Part shown: piece by piece, positions 24,119 through 31,104 of the stretch
Position numbering within the stretch: the stretch's first letter is position 1
Layout of the letters: every line of letters begins with the position of its first letter
Assembly: GCA_964403285.1 (NCBI GenBank)
Contig: CAYOFG010000010.1
Location: forward strand, 1 to 56,305
Origin: WVXT01 sp964403285
GTDB lineage: Bacteria > UBA6262 > WVXT01
Reading direction: 5' to 3'
Length of the DNA: 56,305 bases
Translations under genes and position numbers: made by a program
Notes under the pieces: generated by a model
Told to the model about the DNA's origin: nothing
Seen by the model: the letters and a program-made list of their open reading frames with translations, nothing else
The model's database searches: none

Positions 24119-24158
24119 TTCTCCCTCCCCCCTTTGGGGAGAGGGTAGGGGTGAGCGG
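24119..24158. repeat. Dispersed repeat of the CCCCCTTTGGGG type
   Basis: CTCCCTCCCCCCTTTGGGGAGAGGG, a short stem-loop, sits directly upstream of the AcsE-type gene. It would encode LTPTLSPKGG if read through, which is a well-known false N-terminal extension. Confidence 0.6.
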
Positions 24159-24176
24159 GAAACTTGATAATTTCAT

Positions 24177-24224
24177 AAAAAAAGGCTCCGGAGAGGAAGA
24201 AAAAAATTGTACGTCACCGGAGCC
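24177..24224 (-). terminator. Rho-independent terminator after the DUF1097 gene
   Basis: GGCTCCGG and CCGGAGCC arms around a 25-base loop, followed on the minus strand by seven T residues. It ends the small-membrane-protein/DUF1097 operon before the methyltransferase gene. Confidence 0.75.
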
Positions 24225-24291
24225 CCTTTATATTGAGGATTAAGTTTCAAAAACTCAGACCAAATCCATGTCCCTAAGCTGATTCCTTCTC

Positions 24292-24825
24292 TTAAGCAGC
24301 CTTGCTAAGAGTCGGTTTACCCACTGCTGCATTGGTAAGTTCTACACAGACTAAAGCTACAAGCATCCCTAAGGTCAGAGCTACAGCTAAGCCAACAGGA
24401 CGCTGACCTCCTGTGCCAAAAGTAGTGGCAACCGTACCAAACATCATCGGGCAAACATTTAGCCAGGTAGAATTCGCAAGCCAAACCAGATGCATTAGCA
24501 GAAAGGGAGCACACACCACTCCAATCCATAAATTACTTGTCATAGATGCAGAAAGATTCCATCCCGAGATACTCGATACCCATCCTGTACCATGGAGGAA
24601 CATATACGCCCAGAAGAATCCCGCAAACATGCTATAGAAAAATCTGTGAAAATCTCCCTTCTTGGCTCCTACAATGAAATATATGGGCATAGACACAAAA
24701 CCTGCCCATACCACATTTTGACTTTCTGGAATAATCATCGGATAGAGCCAGATGTAGAGAAAAGTTAGAGGACAGAAGATAAGGCTCAAAGCAGTCATCC
24801 AGGTATTCATTGTACACTCTTTCAT
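24292..24825 (-). CDS. DUF1097-like inner-membrane protein
   Basis: 177 residues with about five or six membrane helices (LSLIFCPLTFLYIWLYP, VWAGFVSMPIYFIVGA, FFYSMFAGFFWAYMF, LWIGVVCAPFLLMHLVW and a C-terminal pair). It matches the pattern of DUF1097 proteins: small, Gly/Trp-rich, with a conserved FxGxFxGxxW-like segment. No function is established. It follows the 43-residue membrane protein by 34 bases and has an AAAGGGGTG ribosome site. ATG 24825 or the ATG five codons later may be the start. Confidence 0.6.
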   Translation of the reverse strand: MKECTMNTWMTALSLIFCPLTFLYIWLYPMIIPESQNVVWAGFVSMPIYFIVGAKKGDFHRFFYSMFAGFFWAYMFLHGTGWVSSISGWNLSASMTSNLWIGVVCAPFLLMHLVWLANSTWLNVCPMMFGTVATTFGTGGQRPVGLAVALTLGMLVALVCVELTNAAVGKPTLSKAA

Positions 24826-24859
24826 CTAAGAATCACCCCTTTCTAAATTCTACAGATAG

Positions 24860-24991
24860 TTACTTCTTAGCAAAGATGAATACTACCAATCCTAAAACCG
24901 CTACAAAGATCCCAAAATAGAGGTTGATAAGGAATATCTCAGCCACACCGAATGGGATTAGCCAGAGACCAGTCTTTTTGCCCACAGACAT
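24860..24991 (-). CDS. 43-residue single-span membrane protein
   Basis: ATG at 24991 with an ideal AAGGAGGTGAGG ribosome site, TAA at 24860. The product begins MSVGKKTGLWLIPFGVAEIF and continues with one strongly hydrophobic helix (LINLYFGIFVAVLGLVVFIF) before AKK. It is too short for usual gene calls. It is the first gene of a two-gene unit with the DUF1097-like protein, and probably forms a complex with it, as small subunits often do in transporters. Function unknown. Confidence 0.7.
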   Translation of the reverse strand: MSVGKKTGLWLIPFGVAEIFLINLYFGIFVAVLGLVVFIFAKK

Positions 24992-24999
24992 CTACCTCA

Positions 25000-25140
25000 C
25001 CTCCTTCGCTCCGCTTCAGTCGGTGACCTGCCTGCTCACCGACTCGCAGGCGTCGCTGGGCCGTTCCTCCTTATTCGTCGGAACAGCGACCCTCCTTCAG
25101 CTTTTAAGCCAGCTCCTTTTTTTCAAGCCAATCTAAACCT
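25000..25140 (-). repeat. Structured repeat-derived leader of the small membrane operon
   Basis: The leader between promoter and first gene holds two nested stem-loops on the transcript: GGGTCGCTGTTCCGACGAATAA with GGAACGGCCCAGCGACG, and GTCGGTGAGCAGG with its inverse GGTCACCGAC. The first matches a repeat at about 46608-46652 (GGGTCGCCGTCCCGATGAATAA). It may be only an inserted repeat, but its placement could affect translation. Confidence 0.5.
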
Positions 25141-25156
25141 CACCAATTTAACCTTG

Positions 25157-25186
25157 ATTTTAACATACTACTTCTATTTCTGTCAA
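25157..25186 (-). promoter_or_regulatory. Predicted promoter of the 43-residue/DUF1097 operon
   Basis: TTGACA (25186-25181) and TAAAAT (25162-25157), 18 bases apart, minus strand. The transcript would start near 25150 and carry a leader of about 160 bases. Confidence 0.65.
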
Positions 25187-25210
25187 GTCAAAAACTTACA
25201 AACTTTATTG

Positions 25211-25344
25211 GTAGTGTAGGGTCCCGATAAATCGGGACGCCCGTAAACCCCGTTAGAAATAGGTGTTAGAAACTCTCCTGAGGGAATTTCTAACGGGGTA
25301 AAGTGCTACACTACCTTACGCCCATAAAGGGCTACACTACCTAC
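25211..25344. repeat. Composite repeat with a CCCCGTTAGAAAT element inside GTAGTGTAG ends
   Basis: The outer unit GTAGTGTAG...CTACACTAC encloses a TCCCGATAAATCGGGA hairpin and a 51-bp element (25248-25298) bounded by CCCCGTTAGAAAT and its exact inverse. Other copies of the inner element are at 28793-28843, 40960-41010 and, degenerate, 46964-47061. Confidence 0.8.
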
Positions 25345-25365
25345 CACTCTGGGAGTAGTCATTCC

Positions 25366-25986
25366 TTAATCCATTTTTTTAACTAAAAGCAAGGGAAAAA
25401 TAATATCACTGGTGCAACAGGGAATCATAACTGCCAAGACCATATAGATAAACACCATCCCCCCAACTGGAATCCACTCCGTTAACCCAAATGAGACCAG
25501 GTAAAAAATAGAGGCCATACTGCTTATGAGGACATGGGCGGCATGAGAAAATATTGTGCTCTCTACCACAGTGGGTAAAACAAATCCCATAAATATGCCG
25601 AAAAATACAAAGGGCAAAATTAACATTGGATGAGCTATAATACAAATATGTAACTGCATCTTAACGCCTAAAAGATAGCCAGCAACAAAGGGAATGAAAA
25701 TGTCACTGATACCACAAATACCTACTGAGCCAACAAAACCGATGGAGACTGCTTTAAATAATTTCTTATCGTATCTCCAGAACATTGCAGTAGTTGCGGT
25801 AGCACTGAAAAGCATATGTAGAGGATGAAAAATATGGAATAAGTTTTGAGAGGCTTGTGGAAATTTATTCGCTTCAATCAGCACTGTGAGTACTCCCAGT
25901 GCTACCATTCCTACAGCGACACTGAAAATTGTATACGGCAGGTGGTGTTGGAGCTCTTCCAAAATATGCCGAAACTGTGTCTTCAT
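25366..25986 (-). CDS. Uncharacterised polytopic membrane protein with conserved-looking His/Cys residues
   Basis: 206 residues with about six membrane helices: IFSVAVGMVALGVLTVLI, FHPLHMLFSATATTAMFW, FVGSVGICGISDIFIPF, IIAHPMLILPFVFFGIF, HAAHVLISSMASIFYLV and GGMVFIYMVLAVMIPCC. Polar residues placed inside or beside helices (HH near 15, HPLH, SDIFIP, HICIIAHP, FSHAAH, CCTSDIIFP) look like metal-binding positions. I do not recognise the family with certainty. It follows def by one base and is near feoAB and a metal-dependent repressor, which points to metal transport. That is inference. Confidence 0.6.
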   Translation of the reverse strand: MKTQFRHILEELQHHLPYTIFSVAVGMVALGVLTVLIEANKFPQASQNLFHIFHPLHMLFSATATTAMFWRYDKKLFKAVSIGFVGSVGICGISDIFIPFVAGYLLGVKMQLHICIIAHPMLILPFVFFGIFMGFVLPTVVESTIFSHAAHVLISSMASIFYLVSFGLTEWIPVGGMVFIYMVLAVMIPCCTSDIIFPLLLVKKMD

Positions 25987-25987
25987 T

Positions 25988-26494
25988 TTATTTCTGAACC
26001 ATCGCTTTTATTTTGTCCAATTCTTTCTTAATTGATTTTATTTTTTTCTTAGGAACCCGGTCAATTATTAATATCCCATCCAGATGGTCGATCTCGTGCT
26101 GCAATACCCGAGCGAGGAGTCCCACTGCTCCTAACTGAACCTTCTCCCCTTCCTTAGTTAGCCCTTCTACTATCACTTCTTTTGAACGTTTTATTTCCAG
26201 ATTAATTCCCGGGATACTCAAACATCCTTCCGCCATAGTATCTTTCCCTTGACGCCAGAGAATCTTGGGATTAACCAGGCTAACCAATCCATCTCCCACA
26301 TCAGCAATTATCGCTCTTTTCAATATTCCTACTTGTGGTGCAGCCAGTCCTAAACCCTTATTCTGATACATCAACTTTGCCATATTGTCTATGAGTTTCC
26401 GGATATCTCCATTCACTTCCTCAACTTCTCGAGATTTTCTTCTTAACACAGGGTTGCTATATAGCCTAATTGTTAAATGACCTATGGGAATCAT
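25988..26494 (-). CDS. def: Peptide deformylase
   Basis: 168 residues, a normal length. It removes the formyl group from nascent N-terminal Met. All three active-site motifs are present: GLGLAAPQVG (about 47-56), EGCLSIPG with the metal-binding Cys (about 91-98), and QHEIDHLDG with two His ligands and the catalytic Glu (about 133-141). Good AGGAGAAA ribosome site, and its own promoter about 55 bases upstream. Its stop and the start of the unknown membrane protein are one base apart. No fmt gene follows, unlike the usual def-fmt pair. Confidence 0.95.
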   Translation of the reverse strand: MIPIGHLTIRLYSNPVLRRKSREVEEVNGDIRKLIDNMAKLMYQNKGLGLAAPQVGILKRAIIADVGDGLVSLVNPKILWRQGKDTMAEGCLSIPGINLEIKRSKEVIVEGLTKEGEKVQLGAVGLLARVLQHEIDHLDGILIIDRVPKKKIKSIKKELDKIKAMVQK

Positions 26495-26549
26495 TTTCTT
26501 TTTCTCCTATTTGACGAAACTACAGGGGTTATTGATTAGATTTCAACCT

Positions 26550-26578
26550 ATTATACAAATTATTTAACCATTTAACAA
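26550..26578 (-). promoter_or_regulatory. Predicted promoter of def
   Basis: TTGTTA (26578-26573), 17 bases, TATAAT (26555-26550) on the minus strand, in the gap between feoB and def. The -10 is perfect and the -35 matches at four of six positions. Confidence 0.6.
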
Positions 26579-26638
26579 TATCATAGGTACGCCCACCATT
26601 CGGTTCTGCCCACAGTTCGCATGATATCTCCTAAAGAA

Positions 26639-28360
26639 TCAAAGAATCAGATTAAGCAGTCCACCGACGAGAACTGCGGAAAATATCATTATTAGTGCTG
26701 ACCTTATCATATCTTTTACTCCCAGTTCCCTCACCAATACGGCAAAGGTCGCTGCACAGGGAAAATACATAGCTAACACTACACTGGCGATTACCAGTTG
26801 TTTCAGAGTCAACCCCAGCGGAACGAGCATGCCCACAGCTACATCTTTTCTTAAAAATCCCACGACTAACGCAGCCACTGCACCCGAGGGAAGCCCCAGG
26901 AGATTTTTTATCACCGGACCTGTTAATTTACTTAAGAAATGTATAATCCTAAGAGAATACAGGATGTTCACAATAAATACCCCTAAGAGGACAAAAGGTA
27001 TTGCCTCTTTCAAAAATCCTTTAACACGCATCCATAACTTCTTTGCCAGCGCGCCAAAATAAGGAATTCGATAGGGTGGTATCTCCACGAATATTTCCGG
27101 ACTCTCTCCTTTCAATAAACGATTCATCAAAATCCCAATCACAATCCAGACCAGAAATAGAGTTCCAAAAACAAGCATAAGTGCTTTTGCCCCATATTTA
27201 CCCACCAATCCCACAATCATAGCAATCTGGGCCATACAGGGGACAGCTATAGCCATAAGGGTTGCACTGATAAATCTTTCTCTTTCAGTCTCCATTACCC
27301 TTGTAGCTAAAGCACCAGGGACATTGCAGCCCAGGCCAAGCAACATTGAGATTATTCCCAGGCCGTGGAGCCCTACCTGGTGCATCATCTTATCCGCCAG
27401 AACACCCAAACGGGGAAGATAACCAGAATCTTCAAAAAAACTTAACACTAAATAGAAAGCAAATACATAAGGAAGAACTGCGGCAAAAGGCACATAGAGT
27501 CCTGTGGTGAGAATACCGAAGGATTGACCAAAATCTATTTCCCCTGCAAATAATTTCCCGATCAATATATCGTGGATAAACCCACCAGAACCTAAAATAA
27601 AAGAAAGTCTCATCATAAGAGGTGCCCAGATTTTTCCAAATATCGGGTCAAATACATAACCAATGAGCCCTTCCGCAATAAATCTAATAAGTTTAAAGGC
27701 AATATAGACGGCTCCCAGAGCAATGGGAATCCCGCTGAAAGGTCTTATTGAGGCATCGGCTAACTTCTCTAAGAAAGTATGGTGGCGATGTCTTACTTTC
27801 TGTACGCGGTCAATAATTTTTCCTATCTCATGCCACTTCTCTTCTTCTGGATAATCGTAACTCATCGCCTTCGCCTCGGGTAATCTATCGACTAATTCTT
27901 TTATACCCTCACCAGTCACACCACAGGTAGGAATAACAGGCACATTAAGAATTTTTTCCAGCTCTCCTACATCAATAGAAATACCCAAATGTCTTGTCTC
28001 GTCCCAGAAATTCAAATCCACAATAACCGGGATATTTTTCTTAAGCAATTGCAAGGTAAAGTTCAGGTTCCGTTCAAGATTAGTGCCGTCAACAATGTTA
28101 ATTACAATACCGTTCTGGCTGGCAATTGAATCCTGCAGTATTTTTACTGCAATCTGTTCAGCTTTTGATGTGGGCTCAAGAGTATAAGTCCCCGGAACAT
28201 CGACAACTTCTACCTTTTCCTTACCAATCCTCATATATCCCTTACTGAACTCAACGGTAGTGCCCGGGTAGTTGGAAGAAATTACATTGACGCCAGTCAA
28301 CCTGGAGAATACTACGCTTTTCCCCACATTAGGATTTCCCATGAGCAATACTTTCCGCAT
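26639..28360 (-). CDS. feoB: Ferrous iron transporter FeoB
   Basis: 573 residues from ATG 28360, which has AAGAGGATT upstream; eight further codons to 28384 lie in repeat sequence. N-terminal G domain: P-loop GNPNVGKS, Switch I YPGTTVE, G3 DVPGTY and an NKxD-equivalent at IVDLNFWDE (altered, Asn and Asp retained in part), then the helical guanine-dissociation-inhibitor region to about 205. About eight membrane helices follow, with the two Gate motifs: GLGCNVPGALATRV, and the VLAMYFPCAATFAVL region with its Cys. It moves Fe(II) into the cell under anaerobic conditions. Shorter than the E. coli protein (773 residues), as in many anaerobes. It follows feoA, and the DtxR-type repressor upstream probably controls both. 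Confidence 0.93.
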   Translation of the reverse strand: MRKVLLMGNPNVGKSVVFSRLTGVNVISSNYPGTTVEFSKGYMRIGKEKVEVVDVPGTYTLEPTSKAEQIAVKILQDSIASQNGIVINIVDGTNLERNLNFTLQLLKKNIPVIVDLNFWDETRHLGISIDVGELEKILNVPVIPTCGVTGEGIKELVDRLPEAKAMSYDYPEEEKWHEIGKIIDRVQKVRHRHHTFLEKLADASIRPFSGIPIALGAVYIAFKLIRFIAEGLIGYVFDPIFGKIWAPLMMRLSFILGSGGFIHDILIGKLFAGEIDFGQSFGILTTGLYVPFAAVLPYVFAFYLVLSFFEDSGYLPRLGVLADKMMHQVGLHGLGIISMLLGLGCNVPGALATRVMETERERFISATLMAIAVPCMAQIAMIVGLVGKYGAKALMLVFGTLFLVWIVIGILMNRLLKGESPEIFVEIPPYRIPYFGALAKKLWMRVKGFLKEAIPFVLLGVFIVNILYSLRIIHFLSKLTGPVIKNLLGLPSGAVAALVVGFLRKDVAVGMLVPLGLTLKQLVIASVVLAMYFPCAATFAVLVRELGVKDMIRSALIMIFSAVLVGGLLNLIL

Positions 28361-28373
28361 TTTAAATCCTCTT

Positions 28374-28420
28374 TGGTCGGGCACTCTTTAGAGTGCCGTT
28401 TTTCGTCGCCCTACTCCGTT
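28374..28420. repeat. Hairpin repeat between feoA and feoB
   Basis: GGTCGGGCACTC-TTTA-GAGTGCCG, a stem-loop of the same family as 3605 and 28674-28695. It provides a false upstream ATG for feoB. Confidence 0.6.
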
Positions 28421-28421
28421 T

Positions 28422-28649
28422 TTATTTCTTGTGTTCCACTATTATTCTACGTGCCATGCCAAAACCAATAGCCACCTGAGTGTTACCTACCCTTATAGTT
28501 ATGGGACCACGCATAAGCTGAGAACTCACTTTCACAATTTCTGTCCCCTGCCTTATACCCAGAGCTTCCAACTTCCTTAATAAACCCCAGCCTCCTTGAA
28601 TATCTATGATTCTTCCTTTTTCTCCTTGTCTCATCTGAGTCAAATTCAT
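28422..28649 (-). CDS. feoA: FeoA-like SH3-fold protein
   Basis: 75 residues from ATG 28649 (MNLTQMRQGEKGRIIDIQGG); codons further upstream to 28730 are repeat-encoded. Typical FeoA features: KLEALGIRQGTEIVKVS, then a beta-strand segment PITIRVGNTQVAIGFGMARRIIV. It is cytoplasmic, docks with FeoB and is needed for iron uptake. Directly upstream of feoB with one hairpin repeat between. Confidence 0.9.
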   Translation of the reverse strand: MNLTQMRQGEKGRIIDIQGGWGLLRKLEALGIRQGTEIVKVSSQLMRGPITIRVGNTQVAIGFGMARRIIVEHKK

Positions 28650-28673
28650 CGCCACTTCACTCACCCCTATTCT

Positions 28674-28848
28674 TCGACCACTCTGTGGAGTGCCCGACCC
28701 CGATAAATATCGGGGAGTCTCCGATTTCATCGGAGGAGGAATAACCCCCGATAAAATCGGGGGACTCCAGCCTATAGGTCATCCACTCTTTACCCCGTTA
28801 GAAATTCCTCCAAGAGAATTTCTAACATCCATTTCTAACGGGGTTTAC
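28674..28848. repeat. Array of hairpin repeats including a CCCCGTTAGAAAT element
   Basis: From the feoA side: CACTCTGTGGAGTGCCC, CCCCGATAAATATCGGGG, CTCCGATTTCATCGGAGG, CCCCCGATAAAATCGGGGG-ACTCCAG, and the 51-bp element at 28793-28843. The right arm of that element contains the stop codon and last codons of the DtxR-family gene. Confidence 0.8.
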
Positions 28849-29302
28849 CTACTTTTGGTCTCTTTCCGTATTTATAAAAATAATTGAAACTATTCAACCA
28901 GTCCGCTGCTTCCGGGTGTGGACAAGTCTCTACAAATTTCACAAAAGCTATTAACCTTTTCACTGTATTACCACTGATACCGTGTTCTATTTTGCAGGCA
29001 TCCTGCTCCGCGGTCTTGGCATCTGTATTCAATATCTCTTTTAAAAACTTAATCAATATTTTATGGCTATCGTAAATTCTTTCCCCTAAATTCTCCCCTT
29101 GCCTGGTCAACTCGACATATCCGTATTTTTCGTGTCTCACCAACCCTTTCTTAGAAAGGACTTTTATCGCTGCACATACGCTAGGCATACTTAATCCCAT
29201 CTTGTGGCTAATATCCCGCACTCTAACGACCCTTTTTTTCTTGTGTAGCATTATTACCGCCTCTAAATAATCTTCAATATGGGAAGTTAATTTCAAGCTC
29301 AT
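28835..29302 (-). CDS. DtxR/MntR-family metal-dependent repressor
   Basis: 155 residues from ATG 29302 (ribosome site GGAGGGG); an earlier ATG at 29338 lies in the operator region. Winged-helix domain: SHIEDYLEAVIMLHKKKRVVRVRDISHKMGLSMPSV (about 6-42), then VKYGYVELT-like wing (HEKYGYVELTRQG). A metal-sensing dimerisation domain follows: ILNTDAKTAEQDACKIEHGIS, where Glu, Cys and the EH pair match DtxR-type ligands. It binds DNA when loaded with Fe(II) or Mn(II). No SH3 domain, so it is MntR/short-IdeR-like. The final residues KPR and the stop are supplied by a dispersed repeat. It probably regulates itself and feoAB. Confidence 0.88.
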   Translation of the reverse strand: MSLKLTSHIEDYLEAVIMLHKKKRVVRVRDISHKMGLSMPSVCAAIKVLSKKGLVRHEKYGYVELTRQGENLGERIYDSHKILIKFLKEILNTDAKTAEQDACKIEHGISGNTVKRLIAFVKFVETCPHPEAADWLNSFNYFYKYGKRPKVGKPR

Positions 29303-29339
29303 AACAGTACCCCTCCTGTGAAAAGTTAGGCTTGACAAA

Positions 29340-29358
29340 GAAAGTTAGCCTAATCTAA
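29340..29358. promoter_or_regulatory. Predicted DtxR-type operator
   Basis: GAAAGTTAGCCTAATCTAA matches the 19-bp DtxR/IdeR box TTAGGTTAGCCTAACCTAA at 15 positions by eye, with the right half nearly complete. It begins at the -10 of the repressor's promoter. A further inverted arm, TTAGGCT at 29326-29332, pairs with AGCCTAA at 29347-29353 and could extend the binding region. Confidence 0.65.
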
Positions 29359-29386
29359 TATTAATAGAAAATAACTGTTTTGTCAA
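29358..29386 (-). promoter_or_regulatory. Predicted promoter of the DtxR-family gene
   Basis: TTGACA (29386-29381), 17 bases, TAATAT (29363-29358) on the minus strand. The -10 adjoins the predicted operator, so the repressor is probably autoregulated. feoA and feoB may be co-transcribed. Confidence 0.65.
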
Positions 29387-29403
29387 GAAAAATTTCAACG
29401 AAA

Positions 29404-29436
29404 ATAAGGGGACAGGTACTTTTTTCCTGTCTCCTT
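29404..29436. repeat. GGGGACAGG-family repeat
   Basis: AAGGGGACAGGTACTTTTTT followed by CCTGTCTCCTTT, a single end of the family described at 17234-17349. It lies between the divergent dtxR-family and lar promoters. Confidence 0.6.
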
Positions 29437-29441
29437 TGTGC

Positions 29442-29470
29442 TTGACAAAAGTCCGTCCTTATGCTATCAA
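29442..29470 (+). promoter_or_regulatory. Predicted promoter of the larEBC operon
   Basis: TTGACA (29442-29447), 17 bases, TATCAA (29465-29470) on the plus strand. It fixes the larE start at 29497, since the ORF's earlier ATG at 29461 would precede transcription. No NikR-like palindrome was recognised. Confidence 0.6.
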
Positions 29471-29496
29471 TAAGGTTACCCTTGGAGGTGATTTTT

Positions 29497-30330
29497 ATGG
29501 AAAAGGATAATTCTCACGAGAAATTAGAAAAATTAAGAAAGATATTGAAAGAGATGGGCTCTTGCCTGGTTGCCTTTTCTGGGGGAGTGGATAGTAGTTT
29601 TCTATTGAAGATAGCCTCGGAGGTATTGGGGAAGGATAAGGTTTTAGCTGTCTCTGCCAAATCTGAAACCTACCCGGGAGAAGAATTGCAGTACTCTAAA
29701 GAAATAGCCAAGGAATTCGGAGTTGAACACATAGTAATCCAATCTCAAGAATTGCAGATTCCCCAATTTAAAATGAACCCAATGGATCGGTGCTATTATT
29801 GTAAGACCGAACTCTTCCAAAAATTGAAAGATGTGGCAAAAAAAAGAGGTCTCAATTTCGTTGTAGATGGTACTAATTACGACGACATCGGCGACTATAG
29901 ACCAGGAATGAAAGCTCTGGGGGAGTTAGGAATACGAAGCCCTCTGAAAGAGGCTATGATAACTAAAGAAGAAATTCGCTCTTTCTCCAAGAAAATGGGT
30001 CTTAAGACCTGGAATAAACCATCCTTTGCCTGTTTGGCTTCCCGCTTTCCCTACGGAAAAGAGATTACCAAAGAAAAATTGTCTATAGTGGATAAGGCAG
30101 AGAGTTTCTTGAGAGAATTAAAGTTTAAACAGGTAAGGGTAAGACACCATGGTGAAATTGCACGCATTGAACTGGAGAAAGATGATATAAAAACTTTCAT
30201 ATCAAAAGGACTAATGGATAAAGTAGTGAAAAAATTCAAAGAATTGGGTTTTGTTTACGTAACGCTTGACTTGGAAGGTTATCGGTCAGGGAGCATGAAT
30301 GAGCCATTGAAAAAGGATGTCAAGAAATGA
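29497..30330 (+). CDS. larE: Pyridinium-3,5-biscarboxylate mononucleotide sulfurtransferase
   Basis: 277 residues from ATG 29497 (ribosome site GGAGGTGAT). PP-loop ATPase motif AFSGGVDSSF at 26-35. LarE adenylates the cofactor precursor and installs its sulfurs. Cysteines are at 99 and 102 (DRCYYCKTE) and at 179 (KPSFACLASRFPYG). The last corresponds to the sacrificial Cys176 of Lactobacillus plantarum LarE. A CxxC pair plus this Cys is the arrangement reported for LarE proteins that hold a [4Fe-4S] cluster and act catalytically instead of sacrificing a Cys. Its stop overlaps the larB start by four bases. The operon is the only plus-strand unit in the window. Confidence 0.92.
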   Translation: MEKDNSHEKLEKLRKILKEMGSCLVAFSGGVDSSFLLKIASEVLGKDKVLAVSAKSETYPGEELQYSKEIAKEFGVEHIVIQSQELQIPQFKMNPMDRCYYCKTELFQKLKDVAKKRGLNFVVDGTNYDDIGDYRPGMKALGELGIRSPLKEAMITKEEIRSFSKKMGLKTWNKPSFACLASRFPYGKEITKEKLSIVDKAESFLRELKFKQVRVRHHGEIARIELEKDDIKTFISKGLMDKVVKKFKELGFVYVTLDLEGYRSGSMNEPLKKDVKK

Positions 30331-31103
30331 ATATCGAGAGAATAAAAGAAATTTTACAAGGCGTCAAAAAAGGCTCTATTAGTATGGAAAAAGCATTAAG
30401 TAAATTGAGATTTCTCCCCTTTGAAGAGCTCGATTTTGCTACGGTGGACAAGCACAGACCTTTACGGATGGGCGCTTCCGAAGTAATCTACTGCCCGGGC
30501 AAAACAATGGAGCAGATAAGAAAGATAGCCCGTTCTTTGGCTGCCGACGCTGAAAACATCCTGGCTACCCGGGTAACACAGGAAGTGTGCCAGGCTATTA
30601 AGAAAGAAGGTCTTCCCTGCAAGGAATACCCGGAAGCGCGGATAGTGGTAATTAACCCAAAAAAGATCCCGCTTGTGGGGAAAATAACGGTTATCACCGC
30701 AGGGACTACTGATATTCCTGTGGCTGAAGAAGCGTACGTGACTGGCGAAACCTTGGGAAGTAGGATGGAAAAGATGTATGACGTGGGAGTGGCGGGAATC
30801 CATCGGCTTCTGGACAAGCAAAAAAAATTCATTGATGCCAATGTACTTATTGTTGTGGCAGGCATGGAAGGCGCTTTACCCAGCGTGGTAGCCGGACTTG
30901 TAGATATTCCAGTAATTGCCGTTCCTACCAGTGTGGGATACGGAGCCAGCTTCCGGGGACTGACCGCGCTTCTGGCTATGCTTAATAGTTGCGCCTCCGG
31001 AGTTTCCGTAGTAAATATAGACAATGGCTTTGGTGCGGCTTTTCAGGCGAACTTGATAAATAAGAAAGTCTACGCCGCATCTTTAAAGAAATCGAGGAGA
31101 TAA
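30327..31103 (+). CDS. larB: Pyridinium-3,5-biscarboxylic acid mononucleotide synthase
   Basis: 258 residues. It has the PurE-like C-terminal domain of LarB: ITAGTTDIPVAEEAYVTGE, VIVVAGMEGALPSVVAGLVDIP(V) region, VPTSVGYGASFRGLTALLAM, then VVNIDNGFGAAFQANLI. The N-terminal part ends in the DFATVDKHRPLRMGASEVIY segment typical of the family. LarB carboxylates and hydrolyses nicotinic acid adenine dinucleotide, the first step of nickel-pincer nucleotide (NPN) synthesis. Annotation as phosphoribosylaminoimidazole carboxylase would be wrong, because the N-terminal domain is that of LarB. Overlaps larE by ATGA; larC follows after one base. Confidence 0.93.
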   Translation: MNIERIKEILQGVKKGSISMEKALSKLRFLPFEELDFATVDKHRPLRMGASEVIYCPGKTMEQIRKIARSLAADAENILATRVTQEVCQAIKKEGLPCKEYPEARIVVINPKKIPLVGKITVITAGTTDIPVAEEAYVTGETLGSRMEKMYDVGVAGIHRLLDKQKKFIDANVLIVVAGMEGALPSVVAGLVDIPVIAVPTSVGYGASFRGLTALLAMLNSCASGVSVVNIDNGFGAAFQANLINKKVYAASLKKSRR

Positions 31104-31104
31104 G

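Noticed and set aside
24092..24176. N-terminal extension LTPTLSPKGGG of the AcsE-type protein
   Set aside because: It is encoded by a dispersed repeat and precedes a well-placed ATG with a ribosome site.
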